Shown here: one piece after another, positions 28,316 to 37,900 of the stretch | Position numbering within the stretch: the stretch's first letter is position 1 | How the letters are laid out: every line of letters starts with the position of its first letter | DNA from: Sulfurivermis fontis | GTDB taxonomy: Bacteria; Pseudomonadota; Gammaproteobacteria; Thiohalomonadales; Thiohalomonadaceae | Length of the DNA: 64,000 bases | Reading direction: 5' to 3' | NCBI RefSeq assembly: GCF_004001245.1 | Contig: NZ_AP018724.1 | Span: forward strand, 1,170,501 to 1,234,500 | Position numbers and translations under genes: made by a program | The notes under the pieces: model-generated | What the model saw: the letters and a program-made list of their open reading frames with translations, nothing else | Told to the model about the DNA's origin: nothing | Databases searched by the model: none

Positions 28316-28446
28316 AGCCTGCTCCGCGGGCGAAGACAACGCCAGGGTTTGGCACCGGTTCGCTGAGAAGACTCGGCCCTATACAAGGCACTACCCGTAG
28401 GCGAATCGTATTCGCGATTATTCGCAGGAGAGGCGCCGCTGCGATA
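28316..28446. repeat. Cluster of three REP-like palindromes between cysC and manB
   Basis: Type A in reverse (GAGCCTGCTCCGCGGGCGAAG, about 28316-28336, one base over the display limit only in description), type B (GCGAATCGTATTCGCGAT, about 28402-28419) and a type C variant (GGAGAGGCGCCGCTGCGAT, about 28426-28444). Fills most of the 204-bp gap; no promoter recognised. Confidence 0.6.
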
Positions 28447-28511
28447 ACAAACAAACATGACACACATGCATGGATATCAACGCACTACACAACCGAACTC
28501 CCAGGACTGAC

Positions 28512-29873
28512 ATGAGCAAGCTGACCTGCTTCAAGGCCTACGACATCCGCGGCCGTATCCCGGATGAAATCAACGAAGATATCGCCTACCGCATCGGCTG
28601 CGGTTATGCGTCCGTCATTCAGCCCAAGGGTCCGGTAGCTGTCGGCTGGGACATCCGCCTGACCAGTCCGGCCTATGCCGCTGCCGTGATCCGCGGCCTC
28701 AATGACAGCGGCATTGATACCCGTTCCATCGGTTTGTGCGGCACGGAAATGATCTATCATGCCGCCGCCCAGCCCGGCATGGGCGGCGGCATTATGGTGA
28801 CTGCCAGCCACAACCCCATGGACTACAACGGCATGAAGCTGGTGCGCGAACAGGCCATTCCCATCAGCGGTGATAGCGGCCTGAACGACATCGAGCGCTG
28901 CGCCCGTGAACACGAAGGCCCGGTCGCCAAGGGCAAGGGCAGCGATCAGCCTTGGGACATCATGCCGAGCTTCGTCGCCAAGGTACTTTCCTTCGTTGAC
29001 CGCAATAAGCTCAAACCGCTGCACCTGGTCGTCAACGCCGGCAACGGTGCCGCCGGCCCCGCCTTCGACGCCATTGCCGCCCATCTGCCGTTCAAGATCA
29101 CCCGCATCCACCACGAGCCGGACGGCACTTTCCCTCACGGCATTCCCAATCCCCTGCTGCCGGACAACCGTGCCGCCACCAGCGAGGCTGTGCGCAAATA
29201 CGGTGCCGACATGGGCATCGCCTGGGATGGTGACTTTGATCGTTGCTTTCTGTTCGACGAAAAGGGAGAATTCATCGAGGGCTACTACATCGTCGGCATG
29301 CTCGCGGCCCAACTGCTGCAGCACAACCCCGGCGCGAAGATCATCCACGACCCGCGCCTGACCTGGAACACCATCGACATGGTCAAGCAGGCCGGCGGTA
29401 TTCCGGTGATGAGCAAGACCGGCCACGCTTTCATCAAGGAGCGCATGCGCAGCGAGGACGCCATTTACGGCGGCGAAATGTCGGCCCACCACTATTTCCG
29501 CGACTTCGCCTACTGCGACAGCGGCATGATCCCGTGGTTGCTGGTAGCTGAATACATTTCCATTTCCGGTAAGCCGCTCTCAGCCCTGGTCGAGGAGCGC
29601 ATCAACGCTTACCCATGCAGCGGCGAGATTAATTACCACGTCGCCGATGCCGCTGGTACAATTGCACGGATTGAGGCACACTACCGATCCGTTCCGCATG
29701 CTAGCGATTATTCCGACGGTTTGAGCATGGATTTTGGTACTTGGCGCTTCAATCTGCGCAGCTCCAACACAGAACCCTTGTTGCGCTTGAACGTGGAAAC
29801 AAAGAGTGACATAACCGCCGTCACAGAGCGGGTCACTGAGATCGAATCTTTGATAAATCAGGCAGGAAGCTGA
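28512..29873 (+). CDS. manB: Phosphomannomutase
   Basis: 453 residues from the ATG at 28512 (AGGAC 4 nt upstream). Converts mannose-6-P to mannose-1-P, feeding GDP-mannose. Active-site serine in TASHNPMDYNG (about 95-105), metal loop DGDFDR (about 239-244), sugar-binding GGEMSAHH (about 320-327) and a C-terminal phosphate loop RSSNTEPLLRLN. This is the CpsG/ManB type of the alpha-D-phosphohexomutase family; glucose-phosphate activity is also possible as in AlgC. manC follows after 5 nt. Confidence 0.92.
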   Translation: MSKLTCFKAYDIRGRIPDEINEDIAYRIGCGYASVIQPKGPVAVGWDIRLTSPAYAAAVIRGLNDSGIDTRSIGLCGTEMIYHAAAQPGMGGGIMVTASHNPMDYNGMKLVREQAIPISGDSGLNDIERCAREHEGPVAKGKGSDQPWDIMPSFVAKVLSFVDRNKLKPLHLVVNAGNGAAGPAFDAIAAHLPFKITRIHHEPDGTFPHGIPNPLLPDNRAATSEAVRKYGADMGIAWDGDFDRCFLFDEKGEFIEGYYIVGMLAAQLLQHNPGAKIIHDPRLTWNTIDMVKQAGGIPVMSKTGHAFIKERMRSEDAIYGGEMSAHHYFRDFAYCDSGMIPWLLVAEYISISGKPLSALVEERINAYPCSGEINYHVADAAGTIARIEAHYRSVPHASDYSDGLSMDFGTWRFNLRSSNTEPLLRLNVETKSDITAVTERVTEIESLINQAGS

Positions 29874-29878
29874 GTTTC

Positions 29879-31396
29879 ATGCTGATCCCCGTTATTCTCT
29901 CCGGCGGTGCCGGTACCCGCCTATGGCCAGTTTCACGTGAGGGGCATCCTAAGCCCTTCATGAAACTCGCCGATGGCGAGAGTCTGCTGCAAAAAACCTA
30001 CCGGCGTGCAGCTTCAGCAGCTGATGGTGGTGAAATTTTGACCGTCACCAACCGTGATTACTACTTTATGAGCAAAGATGAGCTGTCCGGTGCCGGTCTT
30101 GGTGATGATCATCAAGGCGTATATCTATTAGAGCCGTGCGGCCGCAATACTGCGCCCGCCGTGGCGCTCGCGGCCCATCACCTGCTGGAAAAATACGGCC
30201 ACGATGCATTGATGCTGGTGCTCGCTGCCGATCATCTTATTGGCGATTCCCTAGCCTTCAACGCGGCTGTCAGAACCGCCGCAGCCGTTGCCAGTCAGGA
30301 TTACTTGGTGACCTTTGGCATCGTGCCCACAGCACCGGAAACCGGCTTTGGCTACATAGAATCTGGCGCCCCCATTCCCGCTAGCTTTCCTTGTACAGAA
30401 ACAGATAAAAGAGATGCGGCAGGCTCTCCCACTCGCTCCGCCGGCGAGAGGTCTCGGGAGAGGAACGAAGCCTTTGCCGTCACCCGTTTTGTGGAAAAAC
30501 CATCGCTCGAGAAGGCACGCGAATATCTCGCCGCCGGCAATTTTCTTTGGAACTCTGGTATGTTCTGCTTTAAGGCCGGCGTGATTTTGGAAGAACTGGC
30601 CAAGCACGCACCTGAAATTTTCCGCAGCGCCGAGGTCTGTTGGGATGCAATGCGCAGTACCTTCGGTAATCAGAGCTCCATGCTGGATATCCCTGCAGAA
30701 TTATTTGCCGATGTTCCGGCTCTCTCTCTCGATTATGCAGTAATGGAAAAATCTAACCATGTGGCTGTTGTACCGGGAGACTTCGGCTGGAGTGATATAG
30801 GATCGTGGAGTGCATTCAGCCAACTGATCGAACCCGACGAAAACAATAACCGAACAGTGGGCGAAACCATTCTCGTCGATTCCCGCAACACCTTTATCCA
30901 GAGCGAAGACCGGCTCGTGGCAGGGGTAGGTATTGATAACCTGATGATCATCGATACGCCCGATGCTCTGCTGGTGGCCCATCCAGACAAGGCGCAGGAC
31001 GTCAAAAAGATCGTTGCCCATCTCAAGACGAACAACCATGATGCTTGCCGTCTGCACCGCACGGTCACCCGCCCATGGGGAACCTACACCGTACTTGAAG
31101 AGGGCCCCCGTTTCAAAATCAAGCGCATCGTGGTCAAGCCCGGTGCCTGCCTCTCCCTGCAAATGCATCACCACCGCTCGGAACACTGGATCGTCGTCAG
31201 CGGCATGGCCAAGGTCGTCAATGGCGAACGCGAAATCTACGTCAACACCAACGAATCCACCTTTATCCCCGCCGGGCACAAACATCGCCTGGAAAACCCC
31301 GGCAAGCTGGACCTTGTGATGATCGAAGTGCAAAGCGGCGACTACCTGGGCGAGGACGATATCGTCCGCTTTCAGGATAACTACGGACGGGCCTGA
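29879..31396 (+). CDS. manC: Mannose-1-P guanylyltransferase / mannose-6-P isomerase
   Basis: 505 residues. The N domain transfers GMP to mannose-1-P (LSGGAGTRLWPVSR at 8-21, FVEKPSLEKA near 203). The C-terminal cupin domain has PMI-type features (PWGTYTVLEEGP, KPGACLSLQMHHHRSEHWIVVSG). It resembles WbpW/AlgA. About 27 residues (PCTETDKRDAAGSPTRSAGE... near 172-198) between YIESG and the FVEKP motif have no place in the family; they include a palindromic repeat at 30424-30462 read in frame. The rest is full length, so the enzyme may still work. Overlaps wzm by 1 nt. Confidence 0.9.
   Translation: MLIPVILSGGAGTRLWPVSREGHPKPFMKLADGESLLQKTYRRAASAADGGEILTVTNRDYYFMSKDELSGAGLGDDHQGVYLLEPCGRNTAPAVALAAHHLLEKYGHDALMLVLAADHLIGDSLAFNAAVRTAAAVASQDYLVTFGIVPTAPETGFGYIESGAPIPASFPCTETDKRDAAGSPTRSAGERSRERNEAFAVTRFVEKPSLEKAREYLAAGNFLWNSGMFCFKAGVILEELAKHAPEIFRSAEVCWDAMRSTFGNQSSMLDIPAELFADVPALSLDYAVMEKSNHVAVVPGDFGWSDIGSWSAFSQLIEPDENNNRTVGETILVDSRNTFIQSEDRLVAGVGIDNLMIIDTPDALLVAHPDKAQDVKKIVAHLKTNNHDACRLHRTVTRPWGTYTVLEEGPRFKIKRIVVKPGACLSLQMHHHRSEHWIVVSGMAKVVNGEREIYVNTNESTFIPAGHKHRLENPGKLDLVMIEVQSGDYLGEDDIVRFQDNYGRA
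30424..30462. repeat. Palindromic repeat inside manC
   Basis: Outer arms CTCTCCC and GGGAGAG, inner arms CTCGC and GCGAG. It resembles the GC-rich intergenic palindromes common in this genome but lies within the coding sequence without breaking the frame. Confidence 0.65.
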
Positions 31397-32193
31397 TGTT
31401 GCTATCCATGCTGCGCCCCGTGTGGCGCTACCGCGGCTTCGTGCTCGGCAACGTCAAGCGCGAGTTTCAACTTAAGTATCGAAATTCGCTCTTGGGGGCT
31501 GCCTGGACGATCCTCAACCCGCTGGCGATGATCGTGGTTTACACAGTCATCTTCTCGCAGGTCATGCGCGCCAAGCTGCCCGGTATCGACAGCACTTTTG
31601 GCTACAGCATCTACCTGTGCGCTGGTATCCTTACCTGGGGATTGTTCACCGAAATCGTCACCCGCAGCCAGAACATGTTTCTGGACAACGCCAACTTGCT
31701 CAAAAAGCTGACTTTTCCGCGCCTGTGTCTGCCCGTCACGGTAGTGGCCACGGCGCTGCTCAACTTCGGCATCGTGTTCGGGCTGTTCAGCGGCTTTCTC
31801 GTCATCTCCGGCAATTTCCCAGGCATGGCGTTCATCGCCCTGGTGCCCTTGCTTGCGTTACTCGTGCTCTTTGCCGTGGGGCTGGGCCTGGTCTTGGGCG
31901 TTCTCAATGTGTTTTTCCGGGATGTCGGCTATTTTTTTGGCGTGTTCGTCACCTTCTGGTTCTGGCTCACACCCATCGTCTACCCACCAAGCATCCTGCC
32001 GCAGTGGGTACAGCCCTGGATGCAGCTCAATCCACTCGCACCCTTCATGGCCGCCGTTCAGGGCGTACTGGTGCGCGGCGAGTGGCCCGCCTGGATGAGC
32101 CTGATTCCTTTGATGCTTCTGTCGCTGTTGCTGTGCGTGGGCGGGCTGCGCCTGTTCCGCCGCCGTGCCGGCGAAATGGTGGATGAACTGTAA
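31396..32193 (+). CDS. wzm: Polysaccharide ABC transporter, permease
   Basis: 265 residues with six predicted membrane helices and the ABC-2 signature region: VKREFQLKYRNSLLGAAWTILNPLAMIVVY (about 15-44) is typical of Wzm/TagG/KpsM permeases. With Wzt it exports the lipid-linked, fully polymerized chain across the inner membrane. Start overlaps manC; stop overlaps the wzt ATG (TAATG). Confidence 0.92.
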   Translation: MLLSMLRPVWRYRGFVLGNVKREFQLKYRNSLLGAAWTILNPLAMIVVYTVIFSQVMRAKLPGIDSTFGYSIYLCAGILTWGLFTEIVTRSQNMFLDNANLLKKLTFPRLCLPVTVVATALLNFGIVFGLFSGFLVISGNFPGMAFIALVPLLALLVLFAVGLGLVLGVLNVFFRDVGYFFGVFVTFWFWLTPIVYPPSILPQWVQPWMQLNPLAPFMAAVQGVLVRGEWPAWMSLIPLMLLSLLLCVGGLRLFRRRAGEMVDEL

Positions 32194-33479
32194 TGGGCAG
32201 TATTACCGTCACCAACCTCGGCAAGGCCTACAAGCAATATCCCACCCGCTGGTCCCGCCTGCTGGAATGGCTGGATCCGCGCGGCAAGCCGCGCCATCAC
32301 CTGCACTGGGTACTCAAGGACATCAACTTTACTGTCCAGCCCGGTGAGGCCGTCGGCATCATCGGCATCAACGGTGCGGGCAAGAGCACCCTGCTCAAGA
32401 TCATCACCGGAACCACCCAACCCACCACCGGCAGTGTGCACGTAATGGGGCGCGTGGCCGCGCTCTTGGAACTCGGCATGGGCTTCCACCCGGATTTCAC
32501 CGGCCGACAGAACGCCTACATGGCTGGGCAACTGCTCGGCTACACAGTGGAAGAAATCTCCGCCCTGATGCCGGAAATCGAAGCCTTTGCGGAGATCGGC
32601 GACTACATCGACCAGCCGGTGCGGGTGTATTCGAGCGGCATGCAGGTAAGGCTGGCTTTCAGTGTGGCTACGGCAAGTCGCCCGGAAGTATTAATCATCG
32701 ATGAAGCACTGTCAGTGGGTGACGCGGCCTTTCAGCGCAAATGCTTTCGCCGCATTGAAGGATATCAGGCGGACGGAACAACCTTGCTGTTCGTCAGCCA
32801 TGATATCGAAACGGTCAAAAAACTTTGTGACAGGGCATTGTTCATTAAGGCGGGACAAGTGGAACGCTTCGGCATTGCTCGGGAAGTCTGTGACGAATAT
32901 GAAAAGTTTATTTTTGGGGGCAAGCGCGCTGCGGATGGAACTAGCTTGGAAACTCAAGCGGTACCACAACCTATTACGGCTAGATACGATCCGTCGTTGG
33001 TCGCTAGCTGTGAAATGGTCTATGGCAACGACAAAGCCGACATCGAAATGGCTTGGCTGGAGGACATGGAAGGAAACCGCATCAATGTTATTGACTCCGG
33101 CACCCCATTCCGCTGGTGTTACCGCGTTAAGTTCAATGAGAATGTGGCCAACCCGATTTTCGCCATGATGATCAAGACGCGGGAAGGTATTGCGCTCTAT
33201 GGCACAGATACCACCACACTGGTTAGTGACTTTTTCGCCGCTAATTCGGGTGAAAGTTATGAGGTCGCCTTTACGCTGGACAACGTTCTGGCGCCAGGCA
33301 CGTACTATCTCAACTGTGGTGTACGAATCGAAACCGAAGAGGGAGTGGAATTTCTCTCTCGGCGTATCGATTCGGCCATCCTGCGCGTTACCGCTTCACC
33401 GAATCAGACGGTAGCCACTGGCGTTATGGAAATGGCAGCCAAACTATCGCTCGGCTGTGCACGGGTCGCCGGCGGATGA
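32193..33479 (+). CDS. wzt: Polysaccharide ABC transporter, ATPase with carbohydrate-binding tail
   Basis: 428 residues. Nucleotide-binding domain (1-240): Walker A GINGAGKST, signature YSSGMQVRLAFS, Walker B VLIIDEALSVGD. Residues about 275-415 form the beta-sandwich Wzt C-terminal domain, which in relatives recognises the modified non-reducing end of the polymer. Its presence implies a chain cap that signals export; the sulfotransferase-like gene next door is a candidate capper or modifier. Stop overlaps the next start (ATGA). Base composition becomes AT-richer towards its 3' end. Confidence 0.93.
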   Translation: MGSITVTNLGKAYKQYPTRWSRLLEWLDPRGKPRHHLHWVLKDINFTVQPGEAVGIIGINGAGKSTLLKIITGTTQPTTGSVHVMGRVAALLELGMGFHPDFTGRQNAYMAGQLLGYTVEEISALMPEIEAFAEIGDYIDQPVRVYSSGMQVRLAFSVATASRPEVLIIDEALSVGDAAFQRKCFRRIEGYQADGTTLLFVSHDIETVKKLCDRALFIKAGQVERFGIAREVCDEYEKFIFGGKRAADGTSLETQAVPQPITARYDPSLVASCEMVYGNDKADIEMAWLEDMEGNRINVIDSGTPFRWCYRVKFNENVANPIFAMMIKTREGIALYGTDTTTLVSDFFAANSGESYEVAFTLDNVLAPGTYYLNCGVRIETEEGVEFLSRRIDSAILRVTASPNQTVATGVMEMAAKLSLGCARVAGG

Positions 33480-34699
33480 GCCCAATCATGAACAAACAGC
33501 CGATTTTTATCCATTCACTCTTCCGCGCCGGCAGCACCTACTTGTTTAAGGTGTTTCGTAGCAGTGCAGCAGGATATTGGTGCTATCAAGAGGCATTGCA
33601 TGAGTTAGTAGAGGAAGCCAGGAACAACCCAGATCGCCTACTAAGGAGTGATCTGGATAAAGATGCAACAAAACTTTACCGACATGCGATGTTGGATACA
33701 GGCTATTACTTTGAGCTGCATGCGGTTTGGCCTGCATGGCGGTCTGTTTTTCAACTCTCTTCAGTCATCAGGGGCTATTTCGCCCCTCATGATGTAGATA
33801 TCGGAATTGCTTACTGGCAGTCGCTAATAGACGCCAGCAAGGACCGCCCAGTCTTTCAGGAATGTCGCACATCAGGACGGATTGGCGCTATTAAGGCAGC
33901 ACTGGGTGGTTACCACATCTACCTGTGGCGTAATCCATGGGATCAATGGTGGTCTTACAAGGTCACGCCTTATTTCGATACGGCCAATCAGTTGATCATC
34001 CGGGCACCGAATGCGCCGGCTTCGGTTGCTTTGCTCCGCAAGGAACTTGGTCTCGAAGACGACATGCCGGAAGATTTGTCTGAGGCATTCGCGCATTACG
34101 GTAGAAGGCCGCTTACCAGCGAACATAGTTACTTGATTTTTTATTTGCTCTGGTGCCTTGGCCTGCGGGAAGGGCTGGCACATGCCGATTTGCTATTGAA
34201 TATCGACCGGCTGAGCGATTCCCCAGGCTACCGGGAAGAAATCCAAGTTGTGCTCCAGCAGGCAGGCATACCAGACATTGATTTCTCTGACTGTCGCGTA
34301 CCTCAGGGGCGCTATCTGGAACAAGATCGAGCGTTTTTCGAGCCTTTGGAAGATCGTGTGCACCAATGGTTGTTGGCGGGCGGATGGACGCCGCAGCTAG
34401 TTGAGCAGTTGCAAACGTTACGCCAGGAGTTCATGCCAGCTATCTGGACTTTGGCTTTGTCGGAATGTTCGCCAGAAGATTTAGCTGCACAGGCCCATCG
34501 AGCGCGGGCACTTACCCAGCGATTTGAAACTGACTTTGCCCAGAATGTCATAACATTGACAGAAACAACACAGCAGGCGGAAGCCCGGGCCCAACAGGCC
34601 GAAGCCCGATTGAACGCTGTGCTGACGAGCAGGTCATGGCGCCTGACGAAACCTCTGCGCGCGCTCAGCCGGTTGGTTCGAAAGATGTCGGCGCAATGA
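33476..34699 (+). CDS. Sulfotransferase-like protein with coiled-coil tail
   Basis: 407 residues. FIHSLFRAGSTYLFKVF (about 11-27) resembles the 5'-phosphosulfate-binding loop of sulfotransferases, and YLWRNPWDQWWSYKV (about 149-163) resembles the 3'-phosphate-binding RNPxDxxxSY block. The C terminus has an Ala/Glu/Gln coiled coil (365-385) and the SRSWRLTKPLRALSRLVRK tail common to polysaccharide-locus enzymes, probably membrane-associating. Likely role: sulfating the polymer or its end with PAPS made by CysC. Start at 33476 overlaps the wzt stop; an ATG at 33488 is also possible. AT-richer than manB and manC, suggesting separate acquisition. Function is an inference from motifs. Confidence 0.65.
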   Translation: MSPIMNKQPIFIHSLFRAGSTYLFKVFRSSAAGYWCYQEALHELVEEARNNPDRLLRSDLDKDATKLYRHAMLDTGYYFELHAVWPAWRSVFQLSSVIRGYFAPHDVDIGIAYWQSLIDASKDRPVFQECRTSGRIGAIKAALGGYHIYLWRNPWDQWWSYKVTPYFDTANQLIIRAPNAPASVALLRKELGLEDDMPEDLSEAFAHYGRRPLTSEHSYLIFYLLWCLGLREGLAHADLLLNIDRLSDSPGYREEIQVVLQQAGIPDIDFSDCRVPQGRYLEQDRAFFEPLEDRVHQWLLAGGWTPQLVEQLQTLRQEFMPAIWTLALSECSPEDLAAQAHRARALTQRFETDFAQNVITLTETTQQAEARAQQAEARLNAVLTSRSWRLTKPLRALSRLVRKMSAQ

Positions 34700-34962
34700 A
34701 AAGCTGCGTTCGATCTTTGCTCCGGCACCTTGCCTTGAAAGTTAATGCCCACCCCAGACTTAGGCGTATTGCGGTTGTTGTACTCAACCTCATGCCTTCG
34801 CTCAAGGCTCGACTGGCTCGTTTGGCACTCGGAGTGACATCGCAACCCATAACATACGCACAAAACCTCCCGCGTGAGGTTTCGCAGCTATCTCCCCGAG
34901 CAAGACAGATCTATGTTCAGCTAAAGTCCGCGGTGGAAAGACGGCATAAGGAGCACAGCTGA
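34696..34962 (+). CDS. Small basic protein between sulfotransferase and glycosyltransferase
   Basis: 88 residues from the ATG in the ATGA overlap with the gene before. Strongly basic: LRHLALKVNAHPRLRRIAVVVLN, then SLKARLARLALGV and a LSPRARQIYVQLKSAVERR end. No catalytic motif. Its sequence style matches the linker or tail segments often fused to O-antigen glycosyltransferases and methyltransferases, so it may be a detached membrane-tethering or partner module. Its TGA overlaps the ATG of the large glycosyltransferase (TGATG). Four-gene overlap chain supports expression. Confidence 0.6.
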   Translation: MKSCVRSLLRHLALKVNAHPRLRRIAVVVLNLMPSLKARLARLALGVTSQPITYAQNLPREVSQLSPRARQIYVQLKSAVERRHKEHS

Positions 34963-37900
34963 TGCGCATCGTCATCGACATGCAAGGCGCGCAGACGGAA
35001 AGCCGCTTTCGTGGCATTGGTCGCTACACGATGTCTTTTGCCCAAGCGGTGGTGCGCAACCGCGGCGAGCACGAAGTGATCCTTGCCCTGAACGGCCTCT
35101 TCCCCGAGACCATCGAGCCGATCCGCGCCGCTTTCGACGGCCTGCTGCCGCAGGAAAACATCCGCGTTTGGCATGCGCCCGGCCCGGTGCGGGGATGCGA
35201 TCCTGACAACGACACCCGCCGCGAAGCGGCTGAGCGAATTCGAGAAGCCCTCCTCGCCAGCTTGCAGCCGGATGTGATTCACATCAGTAGCCTGTTCGAG
35301 GGCTATGTCGATGATGCTGTCACGAGCATTGGCCGGTTCGATACTTCGACGCCGGTGAGTGTGACGCTGTATGACCTGATCCCCTGGATTCATCGGCAAA
35401 TCTATCTGCAGAACCCTGGCGTCGAGCGCTGGTATGTGCGCAAGATCGATCATCTGCGGCGCGCTGACCAACTGCTGTCCATCTCGGCATCCTCAGGTCG
35501 TGAGGCTGTCGAGTACCTGAACTTTCCACCGGATGCAGTACTTGCCGTGGGCACCGACTGCGATGCCCGGTTCCGTCCTGCAATATTGACCGAGGCTCAG
35601 CGCGAACACCTGCGCACCGCTTATGGAATCGACCGCCCGTTTGTGATGTACACGGGGGAGATCGATCACCGCAAGAACATCGAACGCTTGATCGAGGCTT
35701 ATGCGTCTCTGCCTGTGACGCTACGACGAGCGCACCAGCTGGTGGTGGTCTGTGCGGTTCAAGCCCCGGACCGAGAGCGTCTCCAGGCCTTGGCCGCGTG
35801 CTGCGGTCTGTCGGCCGGGGAATTCGTGCTGACGGGCTATGTGACGGATGAGGATCTGCTTGCGCTCTACAACGCCTGCATGCTGTTCGTGTTCCCGGCA
35901 TGGCACGAGGGCTTTGGTCTGCCGGCGCTAGAAGCCATGCGTTGCGGCAAGGCCGTGATCGCGTGCAACATCTCCAGCCTGCCGGAGGTGGTCGGTCGGA
36001 AAGACGCGCTCTTCGATCCCTTCGATGTCCGGTCGATCGCCGCCAAGGTCGAGCAGGTGCTGACCGACGAGGCGTTCCGTCGGGAGCTTGAGCGCCATGC
36101 CTTACAGCAGGCCAAACAATTCAGCTGGCATGAGTCGGCCAAACGCGCCTGGGCCGCCTGGGAGGCGATGGCACGACCAGCGCCTGCATTTGTCCTTCAT
36201 AAGCATCGCCCCAAGCTGGCTTACGTCTCACCATTGCCGCCAGAACGTTCGGGGATTGCCGATTACAGCGCGGAGTTACTGCCGGAGCTCGCCCGTCACT
36301 ACGAGATCGAGCTCGTTGTTGCGCAGCAGGAAGTGAGCGCCCCGTATCTTCTGGCCAATTTCCCCATTCGCACCGTCGACGAATTCCGTGCTTCCGCTGC
36401 GCGCTATGACCGGGTTTTGTACCACTTCGGCAACTCGACCTACCACACGCACATGTTCCCGCTGTTGGAGGAAATTCCCGGCGTGGTGGTCTTGCATGAT
36501 TTCTTCCTCTCTGGCATTCAGGCGCATCGGGACGTGCATGGCTTGGGGCCGCATGCCTGGGTACAGGCATTGCTGACAAGCCACGGTTATCAAGCGGTAT
36601 ACGAGCGCTATACGGCAGCAGACACGGCCGAAGTGGTCTGGCGCTATCCCGCCAACTTGCCGGTTTTGCAGTCGGCGCTTGGCGTGATCGTGCATAGCGA
36701 GCATTCACGCGCACTGGCAAGGCAGTGGTATGGCACGGACACCGCCGTGGATTGGGCTGTGATTCCCCACCTGCGTGTTCCGGCATTGCACATGGATCGC
36801 ACAGCCGCACGACAGGACTTGGGACTGACCGACGATGACCTTTTGGTCTGTTCCTTTGGTTTAATGGGGCCGACCAAACTCAGCCATCGTCTGCTGGCTG
36901 CCTGGTTCGCCTCGCCTTTGGCCTATGATCCGAAAGCGCAGCTCGTATTCGTGGGTGAAAATCAAAGGGGTGACTACGGCCAGGATCTGCTGCGTACCAT
37001 CGCCGCTAGCCCAGCGAGGGATCGCATCCGTATCACTGGTTGGGCCGATGTCGAAACCTTCCGCCGCTACCTCGCGGCTGCTGACATCGCCGTCCAGCTA
37101 AGAACGCTCTCTCGTGGTGAAACATCCGGAACAGTTCTTGATTGCATGAACCACGGCTTGGCCACCATTGTCAACGCCCATGGCAGCATGGCCGATCTGG
37201 ATCAGGATGCGGTGTGGATGCTGCCGGATGGGTTCACCGACGATGAACTCATCGAAGCCCTTATGAGCCTTGCCCGGGATCGCGAGCGGCGACACGCTTT
37301 GGGTGCGTGGGCGCAGGAGATCATCCGTACTCGGCATGCCCCTCGCCGATGTGCCGAACAGTACTTTCAGGCCATCGAAGGGTTTTACCAACGCTCAGAG
37401 AGCGGATTGCACCGACTGCTGATTTGTTTTGGCGAGCAGCCGCTACCAAAGGTAGAATGGCCGTGTGTAGCCACCGCTCTCGCGCGCAACTTTCCGTCCA
37501 CGTTGCGCCGGCGGCAGTTGCTCGTGGATGTCTCCGCGCTGGTTCAGGCCGACCTCAGAACGGGCATTGAACGAGTGACACGAGCCATTTTGCGCGAGTG
37601 GCTGGATAACCCGCCCCCAGGATTTCAGGTCGAGCCGGTATACGCCACGGTGGATGTGTCGGGCTATCGCTACGCCCGCCGTTGGACCAGCCGCTTCGTG
37701 GGTGTCCCGAACGACTGGGCCGAGGATGTGCCGGCTGAGGCTTGGGACGGCGATATTTTCGTTGGCTTAGACCTCCACCAGAATGTCGTGCCTGCTCAAG
37801 AGCGTTGGCTGCAAGAGTGGCGCTCCCGAGGGGTGAGGGTGTGGTTCGTGGTCTATGATCTCCTACCTGTCTTGTTGCCGCAGGTGCTTCCAGAGGGTAC

